A model generated the notes under the pieces. That model made no database searches. It was given only the letters and a program-made list of their open reading frames with translations, and was not told the DNA's origin. Below, in pieces: positions 61,381 through 64,000 of a stretch of DNA of 64,000 nucleotides. Positions within the stretch are counted from its first letter, which is position 1; every line of letters begins with the position of its first letter. Origin of the DNA: Climacium dendroides (Eukaryota; Streptophyta; Bryopsida; Hypnales; Climaciaceae). The stretch lies in NCBI GenBank assembly GCA_950106755.1, contig OX467091.1, positions 15,455,538-15,519,537 of the forward strand, written 5' to 3'. Made by a program: the position numbers and the translations under genes.

Positions 61381-61630
61381 CACGTTAGCGTAGGTGACCG
61401 TGGGTCAAAAACAGTGGGCAACCATGGCTCTAAAGGCTCGGGGCGACTTCAAGTCTAATAATGGGGCAACTGCGGGTCCACGAGGGCAATTGTGGATCTA
61501 CTAGGGCGATTGTGGGTACCTAGGAGGCAAGTTTGGGTACCAAGGACAACTACAGATACCTAGAGGACAAGTTCGGGTATGAAGGGGCCAATTGTGGATG
61601 TATCAAGTCACCTAAACCTAAATCCCTAAA
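61381..61630. repeat. Degenerate G-rich minisatellite
   Basis: Words of the type GGGCAATTGTGGATCTACTA / GGGTACCTAGAGGACAAG recur about every 25-30 bases. Complementary words (GCGATTGTCC, GGTTGCCC) follow at 61670-61770, so the block is partly palindromic. Confidence 0.65.
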
Positions 61631-61779
61631 CGCACTGTAACCCTATTGCTTAACCAACAGTCATCTTACACGCGATTGTCCTACACATGGTTGCCCTATA
61701 TATACAATCGTCCCTTTCCTGCAATCACCCCCTCCCAAGGTTGTCCATACTCGCAGTCGTCCAGATGTTGCTATGTAGA

Positions 61780-62351
61780 CCCGGGGGTGCACTACAAAAG
61801 AAGTTCATGGGTGAAGAGCAACCAAATTTTGGACCCCCTATATTATATCCTAAAATTTTATTTTTTTTCTAAAGAAAAATATGAATAGATTTTCCTACTT
61901 TGAAAGTTTATGTTTTGAATTATTGGTATTTTTTTATATTAATAATAATTAGTTATAAATTTTAAAAGAAAAAAGATACATTGTAAAGCTAAAAATAACT
62001 TTCACACCCTTATATTATATAAGAAAAAGAAATTCTATAAAATAGCTTTCTACTGAAAGTTTATTTTGGTTGAATATTGATACAATAGTCATCTTGATGT
62101 GATCTCTGTAAATATTTTAGTTGAAAAACATGCCATTTTAGTTCATTTTTCAATCCTTTCCAGACAATATATCACATGTTATTTAGGATTGAAATTTTTG
62201 GTAATAGAAACCTATAGACATTGTTAAATAAAGCTCAAAATTATAAATTGAAATTATAGTTTATTAGAAAGTAATTAGGAAAAGTAGAAATGGGTAGTTA
62301 GGATTTAGTTGCTCCTCACCCATGAACTTCCTTTGTAGTGCACCCCTCGGG
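61780..62351 (-). mobile_element. 572-bp MULE-like MITE, copy 2 (inverted)
   Basis: Ends CCCGGGGGTGCACTAC and inverted CCCGAGGGGTGCACTAC; the target duplication TATGTAGA is at 61772-61779 and 62352-62359. The interior matches copy 1 in reverse complement along its full length. Confidence 0.8.
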
Positions 62352-63609
62352 TATGTAGATGCCACCTAGTATCCACATGGCGGCTTGAGTAGGGTAAAAA
62401 AGTCAACCTGATTGTTGATCCTATTAGACAGACATGGATTCTAATATTGTGTCGTGTTTGTTGTGTCTGTTGAGTTGTCTGCCAGAACAACCCTGCATGA
62501 AATTGGTGTATGTTCAATGAATTGGTGAGATTGCCAAGTTTGTGATAATGCCATCAATTCATCTCAATGCAGTAGGTCACTGTTTTCTAAGAGCTGAGAT
62601 TGGCAGATAATATGTATACATCATGATAATATGTAGATATCATGAGGAAGGCTTTTCTATCCACAAAACAACAGAAGCTATGTCTTTGCTTGCATGCATT
62701 CTCCACACTAAAATTCCTTGGGGTTCCTTCAAAAGTGTCTTCAAATCTAGCAAAGACTTTGACAATCCTAGATAATTGCAACGCACTGTTCCCACACCGA
62801 ACATGCCTCAAGACCGTAACTCTACAAGTAGCTACACTGACGTGAAGTAATTGTTTGTACAAACTACATGCGCCAATCCATGGGGGCCTATTAATTGCAT
62901 CACTACTTCATGTGCAGTCTTTGATTCACCTATGGTACCTCCTGCCAATGTCTCTTAGAATAGAAATCCTAGAAAACATTCATGTCTATTTTGGACAATT
63001 TCAATTCCATTTCAACTTTAGAATTGCTACACCACCCTCCACAAAAAAACTCAGATGAAAAACTGTCGTCCCTTCCAAGTTACAAAGTTTCACCTTTGTC
63101 CATCGTTCCCAAAATGGACACTGGACCACTAAGGGGTTAAATCATATGTCTATGTCATAATTTTTTTTTAAATTTTAAGAAAAATTTGAAATTACTATGA
63201 TTTTATTAAGAAAAAAATGAAAAAAATTTATATCAAATATATTTGAAAAATCTAGAATTTCCATCTTAGATGTATATAATAGTGCATATTATCATAGTAT
63301 AAACCAAAGTTACTACTTTAAAATTAGAAAATCAACAAAGTATGGTTATATGCCCAAAGTTTTATTGAAATAAAATATTGAAATTTATGGATTTTTCAAA
63401 ATTTTCTATTGGAGTAAAAACTAAACTTAATAAGTTTCATTTTAATACATGGACTAAAATTCAACATATCGTTTGTATGGCTGAAATTTGTATTAAGAAT
63501 AAACAACAAGAATTGCTTTAAATACATAAAGGTGATTTGTGAATTACTGAGCCTCTTCTTTAGAAAAGTCAACAATACCATGAGAGAATTTGCAATATTA
63601 TTCATTAAC
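62352..63609. other. Unassigned, partly gene-like
   Basis: A + frame at 62642-62845 reads CLHAFSTLKFLGVPSKVSSN then LAKTLTILDNCNALFPHRTC, and 62855-63058 reads HVQSLIHLWYLLPMSLRIEI. Leu spacing loosely recalls leucine-rich repeats, but no consensus is clear and a minus frame overlaps. After 63120 the sequence returns to AT-rich, stop-dense DNA. Confidence 0.25.
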
Positions 63610-63760
63610 AATGTACTCAAGCAACTTGTGAGATCTCCAAAACTATGCATCCTCCAATTGCATTCTTGATGCCATTGGAAAGCTCTTTACAAGAGGGGTG
63701 CACAAGCTTTGTTTTGTGGCATTGGGCCTATGGTGTGAAGGTTACTGAATTTCAAAGTTT
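63610..63760 (-). repeat. Third copy of the 57.8-kb dispersed repeat, inverted
   Basis: On the minus strand it reads CACAAAACAAAGCTTGTGCA, AAAGAGCTTTCCAATGGCAT, AATGCAATTGGAGGATGCAT and TTTTGGAGAT. These match the block order at 57824-57968. Confidence 0.6.
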
Positions 63761-64000
63761 TTACAAATTAAAAAATTAAAAATACATTGGGATCCTACTA
63801 ATGATGCATATGTCCTAGTGTTATTAATTCTCTCGAAAATGGAGACATGATCTATCCATAGCAAAATTTCCATACTTATAATGGAAACCAATCAAAATAG
63901 GTAAAATTCACGGGAATAGGATAGCAGAATCGGTTTAGGGTCCTAACTGACAAATTCAGCCCATTGTCGTAAGAGAATATTGGTCAGACGAAAGGAAACT

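Noticed and set aside
1..64000. CRISPR arrays, tRNA/rRNA genes and known plant microRNAs
   Set aside because: No regularly spaced identical repeats of CRISPR type, no rRNA-like blocks and no recognised conserved miRNA sequences. Short tRNAs could be missed by eye.

Overview
This window is nuclear DNA of a land plant. It is strongly AT-rich, has almost no dense coding, and is littered with small terminal-inverted-repeat (TIR) DNA elements. It holds one clear intact gene: a 13-exon homologue of the plant Mediator subunit MED33 (MED5; Arabidopsis REF4/RFR1) on the + strand at 48913-57291. Introns are 96-863 bp with canonical GT-AG borders, and every phase closes. The protein is clearly related to angiosperm MED33 but looks diverged, which may point to a non-flowering plant. 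That is an inference only, and I cannot name the species.

Layout. 1-2480: AT-rich, no gene. 2500-4480 (-): decayed Helitron Rep region. 4.9-5.3 kb: degenerate tandem repeat. 6.2-7.4 kb: 1.2-kb CACTA-like element, with a second copy inverted at 38.9-40.1 kb. 7.9 kb: foldback MITE. 9.86 kb: (TA)32. 10.1-11.3 kb: GC-richer non-coding island. 13.2-14.4 kb (+): trihelix (Myb/SANT-like) pseudogene. 16.9-17.5 kb: MITE beside a PIF/Harbinger transposase relic (-). 20.5 kb: CACTA-type element with an internal minisatellite. 22.3-22.9 kb: perfect hairpin, a perfect four-unit heat-shock element and a GC-rich foldback. 24.5-25.1 kb (-): hAT-like transposase relic. 29.7 kb: CACTA MITE. 30.8 and 43.0 kb: two 461-bp MITEs with TA target duplications. 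31.85-33.5 kb: GC-rich island, followed at 35.03-35.4 kb by a long imperfect palindrome. 36.3 and 37.5 kb: twin foldback MITEs. 40.8-43.5 kb: dense nest of tandem arrays and TIR elements. 46.2 kb: Stowaway-like element. 48.5-57.4 kb: MED33 locus. 57.8-64 kb: dispersed repeats, an inverted pair of about 570-bp MULE-like elements, and scattered exon-like segments that I cannot name.

The genes do not form a pathway. MED33 would act in the Mediator tail module. Everything else recognisable is mobile-element debris from at least five DNA-transposon superfamilies (Helitron, PIF/Harbinger, hAT, CACTA, Tc1/mariner-Stowaway) plus a possible MULE group. I saw no reverse transcriptase or integrase motifs, no tRNA or rRNA genes and no CRISPR array. 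The most unusual signals are the four-unit heat-shock element in repeat DNA, the 385-bp palindrome downstream of the GC-rich island, and the sets of same-length MITEs with readable target duplications.
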